From JAANXG01 sp034520625 (GTDB lineage Bacteria > Pseudomonadota > Gammaproteobacteria > Arenicellales > JAANXG01), in NCBI GenBank assembly GCA_034520625.1, contig JAXHNI010000009.1:620001-684000 (forward strand): a stretch of DNA of 64,000 nt. Reading direction: 5' to 3'. This document shows, in pieces, positions 44,592 to 54,369 of the stretch; position 1 is the first letter of the stretch, and each line of letters begins with the position of its first letter. The notes below the pieces were generated by a model, which ran no database searches, had not been told where the DNA came from, and was given only the letters and a program-made list of their open reading frames with translations. Both the position numbers and the translations under genes were made by a program.

Positions 44592-44660
44592 GATGGGTCA
44601 GCCCTGAAGGCTGTCCCACATGGGTCTTGCCGCCATTGTGGGTCAGGCTTCAAGCCTGAC
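44592..44660. repeat. Two REP-like hairpins between convergent genes
   Basis: First hairpin GGGTCAGCC / GGCTGTCCC around 44595-44617, second GTCAGGCTT / AAGCCTGAC at 44642-44660, both starting with GGGTCAG. The second overlaps the 3' end of the histidine kinase gene. They probably act as a bidirectional barrier to transcription; no T tract follows, so a simple terminator is not certain. Confidence 0.65.
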
Positions 44661-46008
44661 ATGTCAGCGGCAGTTCCAGCTCCACCCGCAGCCCCGGGTC
44701 GTTGTCATCCAGCGTTATGCGTCCTTCGTGCACCTCGACCACGGCCTTCACGAGGGAGAGCCCGAGACCGCTGCCCGGTGAGTGGCGGCTGTCCTCGGTC
44801 CGGTAGAAGCGCTCGAACACCTTGTCGTGAACCGCTTCCGGAATGCCCGGTCCGCTGTCACAGACGGTGATCCGGGCGGCGTCGCCGCCGGGCTGGAGTG
44901 AGAGGGAAATCTCGCCGGGTGCGGGCGTGTACTTGATGGCATTGTCCAGCAGGTTGGCAACCGCCTGGAACAACAGGTCCCGATCGCCGTGAACCGTGAT
45001 GTCGTCCTCCACCCGATCGGAGAGCGCCAGCCCCTTGTCCTCGGCGAGGGGCTGATAGAGCTCCACCACGTCGCGGCAGAGGCCGGTAAGGTCCACCTCC
45101 GTGAACCCGGCGCGGCGGCGGCCGGATTCGATCCGCGCGATGCGGAGCAGGGCATTGAACGTCGCCAGCAGGTTGTCGGCTTCCTGGAGGGCGCGCTCCA
45201 CCGAGCGGTCGTCCCCGACGCCTCCGTGGATACTCTCCAGCTCGTTGCGCAGCCGGGTCAGGGGCGTTTTCAGGTCATGGGCGATGTTGTCGGAGACCCG
45301 GCGCACGTCGTTCATCAATGCCTCGATGCGGTCCAGCATCGCGTTCAGGTGGCTGGCAAGCTCGTCGAACTCGTCGTCGCCGCGTAGCGGGATGCGCCGG
45401 CTGAGCTGGCCGGACATGATCTCCCGGCTGGTTTCGTTGATGACGTCGAGGCGACGGGTGACGGTGCGGCTCAGTGCATAGCCGCCCGCCAGTGCCAGCA
45501 GCAGTGTCAGGCCCGCGGCCCAGGCGAAGGCCTCGTGCATCAGCGAGCGGACCTGGGTAAGCTCGTGCATGTCGCGGCCCACCAGAAGCCAGTAGCGCTC
45601 GCGAAGCCGGAAACTGCGGGCGCGCGCCTGGTGCGATTCCTCCGCGCCGCCTTGCTGGGTTACCCTGAACTCCAGCCAGCCCCCGGGTCCCTCGGTGGCG
45701 TCGGGCCATTTCTCGAGATTGCCCACCATGGGGCGGCGGAGGGGATCGGCGAGCAGGTAAATGTTGGACCGGTCCGGATGGCTCCGCATACGCTCCTGGA
45801 TCATCGCTGTGAGCCCCGGCAGCTCCCGGGTGCGATAGCGCTCGGCGAGCAGCTCAATCTCGGCCTGGATCGCGGCATCGGCCTGCCGGGCCATGTAGCC
45901 CGCCGTAAACCAGTACAGGAAACCCAGTAGCAGCAGCACCGAGGCGCCGAATACGACCATGTAGATGAGCACCAGCCGGAAGCTGGTGCTGTGCATCAGC
46001 TTAGTCAT
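44650..46008 (-). CDS. Two-component sensor histidine kinase
   Basis: Inner-membrane sensor kinase of the EnvZ/QseC class. The 452-residue protein has two membrane segments (about 14-36 and 163-180) with a periplasmic sensor between them, a HAMP domain (about 181-233), the phosphoaccepting His244 in DNIAHDLKTPLTRLRNEL, and a catalytic domain with NLLDNAIKYTP, DSGPGIP and GSGLGLSLV. It overlaps the response regulator gene by 8 bases. Signal unknown. Confidence 0.93.
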   Translation of the reverse strand: MTKLMHSTSFRLVLIYMVVFGASVLLLLGFLYWFTAGYMARQADAAIQAEIELLAERYRTRELPGLTAMIQERMRSHPDRSNIYLLADPLRRPMVGNLEKWPDATEGPGGWLEFRVTQQGGAEESHQARARSFRLRERYWLLVGRDMHELTQVRSLMHEAFAWAAGLTLLLALAGGYALSRTVTRRLDVINETSREIMSGQLSRRIPLRGDDEFDELASHLNAMLDRIEALMNDVRRVSDNIAHDLKTPLTRLRNELESIHGGVGDDRSVERALQEADNLLATFNALLRIARIESGRRRAGFTEVDLTGLCRDVVELYQPLAEDKGLALSDRVEDDITVHGDRDLLFQAVANLLDNAIKYTPAPGEISLSLQPGGDAARITVCDSGPGIPEAVHDKVFERFYRTEDSRHSPGSGLGLSLVKAVVEVHEGRITLDDNDPGLRVELELPLTCQA

Positions 46009-46678
46009 CGGCGCTCAGCATGTAGCCCGAGCCGCGTACCGTGTGGAGCAAAGGTGTTGTGAAGCCCTTGTCGATCTTGCCCCGCAGGCGACTGACGTGC
46101 ACGTCGATTACATTGGTCTGGGGGTCGAAGGCGTAGTCCCACACCTTCTCGAGCAGCATGGTCCGGGTCACTACGCGCCCGGCGTTGCGCATGAGCTGCT
46201 CCAGCAGCCGGAACTCCCGGGGCTGAAGCTCGATCTCCCTGCCGCCACGGCGCACCTTGCGGGCCAGCAGGTCCATCTCCAGGTCGGCAACGCGCAGCCG
46301 CGCATGGGTCTCCTCCGGCTCGCCGCGGCGCACCAGCGCGTCGAGCCGGGCGAGCAGCTCGGCGAATGCGAAGGGCTTCACCAGGTAGTCGTCGCCGCCC
46401 GCGCGCAGCCCCTCGACGCGGTCGTCCACCTCGCCCAGCGCGCTCAGCACCAGCGCCGGTGTCCGGTGATTCGCCGCCCGCATGCGTCTTATGACTTCGA
46501 GGCCCTCGAGGCCCGGCAGCATGCGGTCCACGATCACGGCGTCGAAGACTTCTTCCAGCGCGAGATACAGCCCGTCCTCGCCATCCCGGGCCCGCTCGAC
46601 GGTGTGGCCGTTCTCCCTGAGGCCCTTGGCGATGAAGTCCGCTGTGCGGTCGTCGTCTTCGATGTGCAGCACGCGCAT
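46001..46678 (-). CDS. OmpR-family response regulator
   Basis: DNA-binding partner of the adjacent kinase. The 225-residue protein has a receiver domain with phosphoacceptor Asp51 (AVIVDRMLPGLEG), acidic pocket EDDD at 7-10 and Lys in YLVKPFAF, then a winged-helix domain ending NVIDVHVSRLRGKIDKGF and VRGSGYML. ATG at 46678 gives full family length; the longer frame upstream is unconserved. Confidence 0.94.
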   Translation of the reverse strand: MRVLHIEDDDRTADFIAKGLRENGHTVERARDGEDGLYLALEEVFDAVIVDRMLPGLEGLEVIRRMRAANHRTPALVLSALGEVDDRVEGLRAGGDDYLVKPFAFAELLARLDALVRRGEPEETHARLRVADLEMDLLARKVRRGGREIELQPREFRLLEQLMRNAGRVVTRTMLLEKVWDYAFDPQTNVIDVHVSRLRGKIDKGFTTPLLHTVRGSGYMLSADD

Positions 46679-46767
46679 GGTGTGAGGGTCCGTAGTGCGG
46701 AAACGCAGACGCGCCGGGGCGTGGGTGGAGCCCGCGGCCCGGCGCGTCGAGTTTAACACCGCGGAGC

Positions 46768-48306
46768 TCAGCCCACGGATTCGGGCTCCACGCTCGTGAA
46801 CCACTGGTTGCCGCCGCGGTTGATCAGCATGACCAGGCCGTCCGGATTGTCGGCCACCGCCCTGGCCAGGGCTTGCGGAGAGCTTACCGTTTCGCTGTTG
46901 ACCCGCATGATCACGTCTCCGGGCCGCAGGCCGGCGCGTGCGGCCGGGGAACCGCGCTGCACCCGGACCACCACCGTGCCGTCAACGGATCCGGGCAGAT
47001 CGAACCGGGCGCGGGTCTCGTCGTTCACCGGCGCCGCCATGACCCCGAGGCGCGCCCCGTCGTCTTCGCGGGTATCGTCCGCGCCGGACTTCGCCACGGT
47101 CTGCTCCTGGGCGGCCAGGGTGACATTCATGGCCCGGCGCTCGCCTTCTCGCAGGACCGTCACTTCGGTCTCGGCGCCGGGTCCGGCATTTGCCACCAGC
47201 TCCGGCAGCGCCCCGGCATCCTCGACGTTCTCGCCGTTGAAGCCCACGATGACGTCGCCGACCCGGATGCCCGCCTGCTCGGCGGGGGAGTCCTCGACCA
47301 CGGCACTCACCACCGCGCCGCGCGGCTCCTCGAGTCCGAGGCCGTCCGCCAGTTCCGGGGTAACCGTCTGGATCTGTACTCCCAGCTTGCCGCGCGCCAC
47401 GTAGCCTTTTTCCTTGAGCGAGTCGATGACGCTGCGGGCCTGGTCCGCCGGAATGGCGAAGCCGATGCCGATGTTGCCGCCGCTGGGCGAGAAGATGGCG
47501 GTGTTGACGCCGACGACCCTGCCGTTCAGATCGAACAGCGGGCCGCCGGAGTTGCCCCGGTTGATCGGCGCGTCGATCTGCAGGAAATCGTCGTACGGGC
47601 CGGCGTTGATGTCGCGGCCTCGCGCCGAGACGATACCGGTCGTGACCGTGCCACCGAGTCCGAAGGGATTACCGATCGCGACCACCCAGTCCCCGGCCCG
47701 GGTGTTTTCCGAGGTGCCGAACTCGACATAGGGCAGGGGCTCCCCGGAACTCACTTTGAGCAGCGCGAGGTCGGTCTTGGGGTCGGTGCCCTTCAGCTCC
47801 GCCTCCATCTCAGTGCCGTCGTCCAGGATTACCTTGATCTCGTCGGCCTCTCCGACCAGGTGGTTGTTGGTTACCACGAAGCCGTCCGGGCTGACGATGA
47901 ATCCGGAGCCCGCCGCGCGGACGCGCTGCGCCGGCGCATCGCGACCCCGGTCGTCATCCCGTCCGAACCCCTGTCCGGGCCGCTGCCCGAAGAAGCGCTC
48001 GAAGAACTCGCGGAAGCGCTCGTCGCCGCGAAAATCGAACTGCGGGCCCTGGCCGCCGGCCCTGCGGCCCTCCACCAGGATGCTCACCACCGCCGGGCGC
48101 ACGTGCTCGACGAGGTCGGCCAGACCCGGTACCGGAGCCTGAACGGAAGGCGGGTTGATGGGAGCGGGATTCCCTGTCTTGGCGTTGGCCATCAGGGCCC
48201 CGCCGCCTGCCGCGACCGCCGAACCGATGGCCAGGACGGCCACCGATCGGCGCAGCCGGGACCGGCCGAAACCGCGTGCATCGCTGCGAATTCCGAGTAT
48301 CGACAT
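46768..48306 (-). CDS. Do-family periplasmic serine endoprotease (DegP/MucD-like)
   Basis: Periplasmic quality-control protease and chaperone. The 512-residue precursor has an Arg-rich signal region with a hydrophobic stretch at about 21-40, a trypsin-like domain with triad His149 (VTNNHLVG), Asp179 (DPKTDLALLK) and Ser253 (INRGNSGGPLF), and two PDZ domains (about 310-400 and 430-505) with GLGVQIQ-type and GSPAARAGLRPGDVI motifs. A flexible Gly/Arg-rich loop follows residue 82. It lies upstream of the two-component pair on the same strand, 90 bases away, so envelope stress control by that pair is possible. Confidence 0.93.
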   Translation of the reverse strand: MSILGIRSDARGFGRSRLRRSVAVLAIGSAVAAGGGALMANAKTGNPAPINPPSVQAPVPGLADLVEHVRPAVVSILVEGRRAGGQGPQFDFRGDERFREFFERFFGQRPGQGFGRDDDRGRDAPAQRVRAAGSGFIVSPDGFVVTNNHLVGEADEIKVILDDGTEMEAELKGTDPKTDLALLKVSSGEPLPYVEFGTSENTRAGDWVVAIGNPFGLGGTVTTGIVSARGRDINAGPYDDFLQIDAPINRGNSGGPLFDLNGRVVGVNTAIFSPSGGNIGIGFAIPADQARSVIDSLKEKGYVARGKLGVQIQTVTPELADGLGLEEPRGAVVSAVVEDSPAEQAGIRVGDVIVGFNGENVEDAGALPELVANAGPGAETEVTVLREGERRAMNVTLAAQEQTVAKSGADDTREDDGARLGVMAAPVNDETRARFDLPGSVDGTVVVRVQRGSPAARAGLRPGDVIMRVNSETVSSPQALARAVADNPDGLVMLINRGGNQWFTSVEPESVG

Positions 48307-48431
48307 ATCAATTGCCTCTGTCTGGATGAGTTCCCTCGCACCATACGAGACAAAGAGTTAACCGGACTTTGCCGGAAGATTACGAAACCTTAATGTGCCC
48401 GTACGGAAAGGGGTCGGTTCCGGGATCCCGG

Positions 48432-49916
48432 TTACATGCCGTCGAGGACTTCGGCCAGCGTTCGTACCCCGGCGCGGATCTCCTGGGGTGGGATGCCGCT
48501 GAACCCGAGCACCAGGCCGCGGGTATCGATCGGCTCGATGCAGAAGCGTCCGATGGGTGCCACCGTCACCCCCCGCGCGGCGGCCTTCTCCGCGACGGCC
48601 TCCTCGTCCAGATGCGCCGCGAGCCGGCCGATGGTGTGCAGCCCGGATCGGGTCGGTACGATATCGAGCAGTCCGCGCAGGCGCTCCGAGCCGGCCTCCA
48701 GCAGCACCTGGTGGCGTTCCGCGTAAATGCGCCGCATGCGGCGCAGGTGGGTGGCGAAATGGCCTTCGTTCATGAACTCTGCGACGACTGCCTGCAGATT
48801 CGATGGCACGCTCTGCTGGGTGGCGCTGATCATCTGATCGAAGGTATCAACCAGGGACGGGGGTGAAACGAAATAGCCCAGTCGAAGGGACGGGAAAAGC
48901 GTCTTGCTGAAGGTGCCGACATAGATCACCCGCCCCGATGTGTCGATGCTTTTCAGCGTCGGCAACGGGTGACCCTCGTAGCAGAACTCGCCGTCGTAGT
49001 CGTCTTCGACGATCATGGCGTCCGCTTCGTCGGCGGCGCGCAGCAGCGAGAAGCGCCGCTCGAGACTCAGCATCGTGCTGAGTGGTTGCTGGTGCGAGGG
49101 CGTTACGAAAGCCAGCCGGAAGTGACGCGTGCGGCCCAGGCCTACGTCCACCATCAGACCGTCGTCGTCCACCGGCACCGGAGTCAGCCGTGCACCGGCG
49201 GTGATCAGGCTGTTGCGGGCCCCGATGGCGCCGGGGTTTTCGAACCACACGACGTCGCCGGGATCGAGCAGCACCGTCGCCGCGAGGTCGAAGGCCTGCT
49301 GCGCGCCGCTGACGACGAAGACCTGACCGGGCTCGCAGCTGATGCCGCGGTTGATGCGCAGGTGGCCGGCGATGGCCTCGCGCAACGGCATGTACCCCTG
49401 GGGCTCTCCGTAGCCGAGCATCACGTCGAGCCTGGCGCGCCAGTACCGTGCCGCCTGACGCGCCCAGAGATCGAGGGGGAACGCGTCGAAGGCCGGCAGC
49501 GCCGTGGTGAAGGCCCGATGCTCATGCGGCAGGCGTTCGGCGAAATGCTTCGATGCCTCGCTGATGCGCCGCGACACACGCGGTCGGCGGTCGCGCGCCC
49601 CCGTTTCCTTGTCGGCGGACGGACCCGGCGGTTGCCGGTTCTGTCGCATGACCTCGCTGACATAGGTTCCCGCACCGACCCGCGACTCGATCAGGCCTTC
49701 GGCTGTCAGGCGTTCGTAGGCATTGACCACGGTGGTGCGGGAGATACCGAGATCCCGGCCGAGGGTGCGGCTGGCCGGCAGGCGTTCTCCCGGATGCAGC
49801 CCCCCGGAGAGAATGATGTCGCGCAACCCGCCGTAGAGCTGGCTGCCAATGGGTCGTTCCGCGTCGTGATCGATGCTCAACGTGAGCAGCAGCGCGCCAC
49901 CGGTTTGCTTGACCAT
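48432..49916 (-). CDS. MocR-family transcriptional regulator (GntR HTH plus aminotransferase fold)
   Basis: PLP-dependent regulator. The 494-residue protein has an N-terminal winged helix (about 17-85: LYGGLRDIILSGGLHPGERL, ASRTLGRDLGISRTTVVNAY) linked to a class I aminotransferase domain with VVSGAQQAFDLAATVLLDPG, IVEDDYDGEFCYEGHPLPTL and the PLP lysine in YVGTFSKTLFPSLRLGYF. ATG at 49916 follows from family length. It is divergent from the ABC operon starting at 50318; many MocR members control uptake or catabolism of amines and amino acids such as GABA, taurine or putrescine. Confidence 0.92.
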   Translation of the reverse strand: MVKQTGGALLLTLSIDHDAERPIGSQLYGGLRDIILSGGLHPGERLPASRTLGRDLGISRTTVVNAYERLTAEGLIESRVGAGTYVSEVMRQNRQPPGPSADKETGARDRRPRVSRRISEASKHFAERLPHEHRAFTTALPAFDAFPLDLWARQAARYWRARLDVMLGYGEPQGYMPLREAIAGHLRINRGISCEPGQVFVVSGAQQAFDLAATVLLDPGDVVWFENPGAIGARNSLITAGARLTPVPVDDDGLMVDVGLGRTRHFRLAFVTPSHQQPLSTMLSLERRFSLLRAADEADAMIVEDDYDGEFCYEGHPLPTLKSIDTSGRVIYVGTFSKTLFPSLRLGYFVSPPSLVDTFDQMISATQQSVPSNLQAVVAEFMNEGHFATHLRRMRRIYAERHQVLLEAGSERLRGLLDIVPTRSGLHTIGRLAAHLDEEAVAEKAAARGVTVAPIGRFCIEPIDTRGLVLGFSGIPPQEIRAGVRTLAEVLDGM

Positions 49917-50317
49917 TGATTCTTTACTTTCGAGTCTTCGAGTGGCGTGCCGCGCGCGCCGGAAGCCGGCGGTACCGGGTCGTTGCCGCGAATAGATGGC
50001 CGGCATTATAAATGGTCTTTCGAATCGATCACAACGGACGTTATCGATAAACCAATCGGTCGGGAAAACCTGTGTTCCCGGGAGCGCTCCCATGGGGCCC
50101 ACCGAAGCGAGTGGCCGGTTCGCGTCACCCGGCACACCAACAGCGTCGACCGACACGCTCCCGATACAGGCCACGGGGCCGTCTGGCCCCGCCATGGCCG
50201 GAAATGGTCTTTCCGTTAGTTCGTAATGGACCTTACCTGCTGACCAATTGGCGGGCTTCAATGTCCGTTATCGACAACAAGAGTAGTTCCACAAACCGCC
50301 ACTGGAGATATTTCGCA
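49917..50317. promoter_or_regulatory. Divergent control region with duplicated motifs, MocR and binding-protein genes
   Basis: No gene is visible in these 401 bases. The 12-mer AAATGGTCTTTC occurs exactly at 50010-50021 and 50202-50213, CGTTATCGATAA at 50039-50050 is matched by CGTTATCGACAA at 50266-50277, and ACCAATCGG (50050-50058) by ACCAATTGG nearby. The first group includes the perfect palindrome TTATCGATAA. Repeats of this kind are expected for MocR operators; which one the regulator binds is unknown. Confidence 0.6.
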
Positions 50318-51400
50318 ATGAACAGACACTCTTCCAAATCAGTCTTCAAGGCGACCTCATGGCGAGGTGTCGCCGTCGCCCTCGCCACGGCTGGCTTTAT
50401 CGGTGCGCCTGCCCTGTCCGCCGCGAACGAGCTGACCATCGCTTCATGGGGCGGTTCATACCAGGACGCCCAGAGCAAGGCCCTGTTCCAGCCCGCCTCC
50501 AAGGCCATGGGCATCACCATCAAGGAGGAGACCTACGGCGGCATGTCCGACGTGCGTCTGAAGGTGAACGCCGGCGCCGTGACCTGGGACATCGTCGCGA
50601 GCGGATCCGGCAGCGCCGCGCGGGCCGGTGCCGAGGGCATCCTCGAACCGCTGGACTATGGCGTCATCGACGTGTCGAACTTCTACGAAGGCACGTATCA
50701 GGAGTACTGCGTCGGCGGTGACGTGTTCTCGACGGTTATGGCTTGGAACACCGAGACCTACAGCGACAACGCACCGCAGAACTGGGCGGACTTCTGGGAT
50801 GTCGAGAAGTTTCCGGGCAAGCGCTCTTACCGCAATAAAGTAGCCGGGGCGCTGGAGCCCGCGCTGATGGCGGACGGTGTCCCGCCGGAGCAGGTTTACG
50901 AAGTTCTGGGTACGGAAGAGGGTATCGAACGCGCCATCGACAAGATCCGGGAGCTCAAGCCCCATATCGCCGTCTGGTGGTCGTCCGGCGCCCAGCACGC
51001 CCAGCTCATGAAGGACGGGGAAGTGGACATGATCACCGGTTGGAACGGACGCTTCGACAATGTGAAGAGCGATGGCGCCAAGGTCGCCTATACCTATGAT
51101 CAGGCAATGCTCGACTACGACTGCTACGCCATTCCCAAGGGTGCGCCGAACAAGGACTTGGCCATGAAATTCCTGGCGGAAATCAGCAAGCCGGAGTATC
51201 AGGCCAACCTGCCCGAGTACATCACCTACGGTCCCACCAACGAGGCCGCCTACGATCTCGGTACCATCGACAGTGAAGTCGCGGCTGCCCTGCCGTCCCA
51301 TCCGGACAATGTTGCCAAGCAGCTGCCGATCAATCTCGACTGGTACGCGGAATGGGAGATCAAGGCCTCCGAGGCGTACCAGGATATGTTGACGGAGTGA
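50318..51400 (+). CDS. PotD-like periplasmic substrate-binding protein (1)
   Basis: Extracytoplasmic receptor of an ABC importer for polyamine-like cations. The 360-residue precursor has a signal peptide (about 1-35), then the PBP fold: ELTIASWGGSYQDAQSKALF, WDIVASGSGSAARAGAEG, YCVGGDVFSTVMAWNTE, and WWSSGAQHAQLMKDGEVDM. The opening motif LTIASWGG is that of the PotD/AEP group rather than amino-acid receptors. ATG at 50318 is chosen for the signal peptide, with GGAG 10 bases upstream. It is followed by ATPase and two permeases. Confidence 0.9.
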   Translation: MNRHSSKSVFKATSWRGVAVALATAGFIGAPALSAANELTIASWGGSYQDAQSKALFQPASKAMGITIKEETYGGMSDVRLKVNAGAVTWDIVASGSGSAARAGAEGILEPLDYGVIDVSNFYEGTYQEYCVGGDVFSTVMAWNTETYSDNAPQNWADFWDVEKFPGKRSYRNKVAGALEPALMADGVPPEQVYEVLGTEEGIERAIDKIRELKPHIAVWWSSGAQHAQLMKDGEVDMITGWNGRFDNVKSDGAKVAYTYDQAMLDYDCYAIPKGAPNKDLAMKFLAEISKPEYQANLPEYITYGPTNEAAYDLGTIDSEVAAALPSHPDNVAKQLPINLDWYAEWEIKASEAYQDMLTE

Positions 51401-51508
51401 GCACGCTGCTGGAATTCTTGTAGTCCGGCGCTGGGGGGGCGGCGCGCGCATGCGCGTCGCTCCCGCTTTTACGTCGTGCAACCGCTTTCGTCTACAACGG
51501 GTACCGGC

Positions 51509-52627
51509 ATGAACCAGACCCGCTCCCATACCGCCGCATTGCCCATTACGATCCGCCGCCTGACGAAGCGCTACGGACCGCTGTATGCCCTGGATCGTGT
51601 CGACCTGGATGTGCGCAGCGGCGAGTTTCTGACACTGCTCGGACCTTCCGGATCCGGTAAAACCACACTCTTGATGGCACTGGCCGGATTTACCCGGCCC
51701 GATGACGGCAGCATTCGCTTCGGGACGGAGGAGGTGATTCGCAGGCCGCCGCACAAGCGGGACGTGGGGATGGTGTTCCAGAACTACGCCCTGTTTCCCC
51801 ACATGAATGTCCAAGCCAATATCAGCTTCCCCCTGCGCCTGCGCAAAGTACCGGCGCGCGATATCGACGAACGTGTGCGCGAAGCGCTGGCCCGGGTGCA
51901 GCTCGAAGGCCTGGGAGAACGGCGCATCGACCAGCTCTCGGGCGGCCAGCGCCAGCGCGTGGCACTGGCGCGGGCCATCGTATTCGAACCGCGGGTGCTG
52001 CTCATGGACGAGCCGCTGTCCGCGCTCGACAAGAAGCTGCGCGAGCACATGCAGATCGAGCTGCGCCGGCTGCACGAGAGTCTCGGCATGACCACCGTGT
52101 ACGTCACCCATGACCAGCGCGAGGCCCTGACCATGTCGGACCGGGTCGCGGTCATCAACTTCGGACGGGTGATGCAGCTCGACACCCCGCGGAAAATCTA
52201 CGACCTGCCCGCGAACAAATTCGTTGCCGACTTCATCGGTGAATCGACATTCCTGCCCGTCGAAGCTTCCAGCGGCAAGGCCTGGTGCCAGGGCCGGGAG
52301 CTGTTGCTGGCCGATTCAGTTTCCGTGGGCGGCACCGGCCGGCAACTGCTGATGTTGCGGCCCGAGCGGTTGAAGCTTTTGCCGGATGAGGACGCCGCCG
52401 ATGACATGAACGTCTTCCGCGGCACGGTGGCGCAGATCGCCTTTCAGGGTGAAAGCATGCTGGTGGTGGTCCGCCTCGAGGACGGCACGGAGGTCGGCGT
52501 GCGCGGCGTTACCCGGCAGCAGGAGATGGCCGCGGTGCCCGAGGTGGGCGGACACGCGGTCCTCGGCCTGGACCGGCGCGATACCGTCCTCATCCCGGAC
52601 GATGACGACGCCGGCGGCGGACGATAA
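51509..52627 (+). CDS. ABC importer ATP-binding protein, PotA-like (1)
   Basis: Cytoplasmic ATPase of the polyamine-type importer. The 372-residue protein has Walker A LLGPSGSGKTTLL, signature LSGGQRQRVALARA, Walker B LLMDEPLSALDK, H-loop YVTHDQREAL and a C-terminal TOBE domain (about 280-360). ATG at 51509 is preferred; GTG at 51476 would add 11 residues. The first permease overlaps by one base. Confidence 0.93.
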   Translation: MNQTRSHTAALPITIRRLTKRYGPLYALDRVDLDVRSGEFLTLLGPSGSGKTTLLMALAGFTRPDDGSIRFGTEEVIRRPPHKRDVGMVFQNYALFPHMNVQANISFPLRLRKVPARDIDERVREALARVQLEGLGERRIDQLSGGQRQRVALARAIVFEPRVLLMDEPLSALDKKLREHMQIELRRLHESLGMTTVYVTHDQREALTMSDRVAVINFGRVMQLDTPRKIYDLPANKFVADFIGESTFLPVEASSGKAWCQGRELLLADSVSVGGTGRQLLMLRPERLKLLPDEDAADDMNVFRGTVAQIAFQGESMLVVVRLEDGTEVGVRGVTRQQEMAAVPEVGGHAVLGLDRRDTVLIPDDDDAGGGR

Positions 52628-53529
52628 TGCCCCGCGTGCTCGACGAGCCCCTGCCCGGGTGCCATGCTGCCGCCCTGCGGGCGGATGCGTTCCGGGAGCG
52701 GCTGATGCTGTTCGGGCTGTGCCTGCCGGCGATTGTGCTGGTGGTGGTGGTGATGATGCTGCCCGTGGGCTGGCTCCTGTGGCTGTCGTTCCTCAACGAT
52801 GACGGCGGTTTTACACTGGAGCACTACCAGCGCCTGGTCGACAGCAAATCCTACGCCCGGGTTTTCATCACCACGTTTCAGGTGAGCATTGTTACGACGG
52901 TCGTCTGCGTATTGATCGGCTATCCGCTCGCCTATTTCCTGGCACAGCTTCCGGTGCGCGTCGCCAACGTGTGCCTGATCACCGTGCTGCTGCCGTTCTG
53001 GACCTCGCTGCTGGTGCGGACATACGCCTGGCTGGTCCTGCTGCAGCGGGAAGGGTTGATCAACACCTGGGGCATGGAGCTTGGGTTGTGGGCCGAGCCG
53101 CTCGCGCTGGTCCACAACATGACCGGTACGCTGATCGGCATGATTCATGTCATGCTGCCGTTCCTCGTCCTGCCGCTGTACGGCTCGATGCGTGCGATCG
53201 ACCCCGACTACGTCAAGGCCGCGGCCAATCTCGGGGCCGGGCCGTCCCAGGCGTTCCGTCAGGTGTACCTGCCGCTGTCGCTGCCGGGCCTGTTCGCCGG
53301 CGCCCTGATCGTGTTCATCCTCTGCCTCGGGTTCTTCGTCACACCGGCGGTGCTCGGCGGCGGCAAGGTGGTGCTGGTTTCCATGCGCATTGCCACCAAT
53401 ATCGAGCTGTTCTTCAACTGGGGGGCGTCCAGCGCCCTGGGTGTCGTGCTGCTGGTGCTGACCCTGGGCATCCTCTGGATCTCGGCGCGTCTGCTGCGTC
53501 TGGACCGGATACTGGGAGGGGGGCGTTGA
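52627..53529 (+). CDS. ABC importer permease, PotB-like (1)
   Basis: Inner-membrane permease of the same importer. The 300-residue protein has six membrane segments with the EAA loop GSMRAIDPDYVKAAANLGAG, typical of PotB. Start overlaps the ATPase stop by one base; the end overlaps PotC by one base. Confidence 0.93.
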   Translation: MPRVLDEPLPGCHAAALRADAFRERLMLFGLCLPAIVLVVVVMMLPVGWLLWLSFLNDDGGFTLEHYQRLVDSKSYARVFITTFQVSIVTTVVCVLIGYPLAYFLAQLPVRVANVCLITVLLPFWTSLLVRTYAWLVLLQREGLINTWGMELGLWAEPLALVHNMTGTLIGMIHVMLPFLVLPLYGSMRAIDPDYVKAAANLGAGPSQAFRQVYLPLSLPGLFAGALIVFILCLGFFVTPAVLGGGKVVLVSMRIATNIELFFNWGASSALGVVLLVLTLGILWISARLLRLDRILGGGR

Positions 53530-54353
53530 TGGGTGGATGGCTCGGCCGGCCCGCCTCGGACACGCAGATCACCCACGGAAGGCGGCTGTGGCTGTACGCT
53601 GTAGCGGTTCTGGTGATGATATTCCTGGTGGTCCCGACCGTGATCGTGGTGCCGATGTCGTTCTCGGGCTCCCAGTATCTGACATTCCCGCCGGCGGAAT
53701 GGTCCCTGCGCTGGTACTACGAGTACTTCGGGTCACCGGCATGGCGATCGGCGACCGCCACGTCCCTGCAGGCCGGATTTTTTACCATGCTGGTGGCCAC
53801 GCCCTGCGGCACGCTCGCGGCCTATGGCCTCTACGTTTCCGGGCTGCGGTTCGCCAACGCGCTGTTCATACTGCTGGTGACGCCCATCATGGTGCCGTTG
53901 ATCCTGGTGGCGATCGGGGTGTTCTACCTCTACGTTCAGATCAGCCTGGTGAATACCCTGACCGGGCTGGTGCTGGCGCACTCTATCCTGGCGATTCCGC
54001 TGGTGTTGATCATCGTCAGCTCGGCGTTGAAGAGCTACGACATGAACCAGGAGCGGGTGGCCCGCAGCCTCGGGGCGACGCGCGTACGCGCGTTCCTGGT
54101 CATCACCCTGCCGCAGATCCGCTTCTCTATCATCAGTGCCGCGCTGATCGCATTTCTGACCTCCTTCGACGAGGTCATCATCGCCATGTTCGTGTCCGGC
54201 GGCGACCATTCGACGCTCACCCGCAACATGTTCAATGCCCTGCGTGACCAGATCGACCCGACGATCGCGGCCATCTCCACCATCATGATCATCGTCTCGA
54301 CGACGCTGCTCGTGCTGGCCCAGGTGTTCGGGCGGGACAAGCGAAGCGAATGA
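53529..54353 (+). CDS. ABC importer permease, PotC-like (1)
   Basis: Second permease, 274 residues with six membrane segments and the EAA loop MNQERVARSLGATRVRAFLV. It begins at the TGATG junction with PotB, so the operon order is D-A-B-C, all coupled. It ends 16 bases before the convergent oxidase gene. Confidence 0.93.
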   Translation: MGGWLGRPASDTQITHGRRLWLYAVAVLVMIFLVVPTVIVVPMSFSGSQYLTFPPAEWSLRWYYEYFGSPAWRSATATSLQAGFFTMLVATPCGTLAAYGLYVSGLRFANALFILLVTPIMVPLILVAIGVFYLYVQISLVNTLTGLVLAHSILAIPLVLIIVSSALKSYDMNQERVARSLGATRVRAFLVITLPQIRFSIISAALIAFLTSFDEVIIAMFVSGGDHSTLTRNMFNALRDQIDPTIAAISTIMIIVSTTLLVLAQVFGRDKRSE

Positions 54354-54369
54354 CATTCCGGCGCGGTCT

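Noticed and set aside
52444..53148. His/Gln-rich minus-strand frame over potB-like gene
   Set aside because: The HHHHHQH stretch is antisense of a Val/Met-rich membrane helix, not a metal-binding protein.
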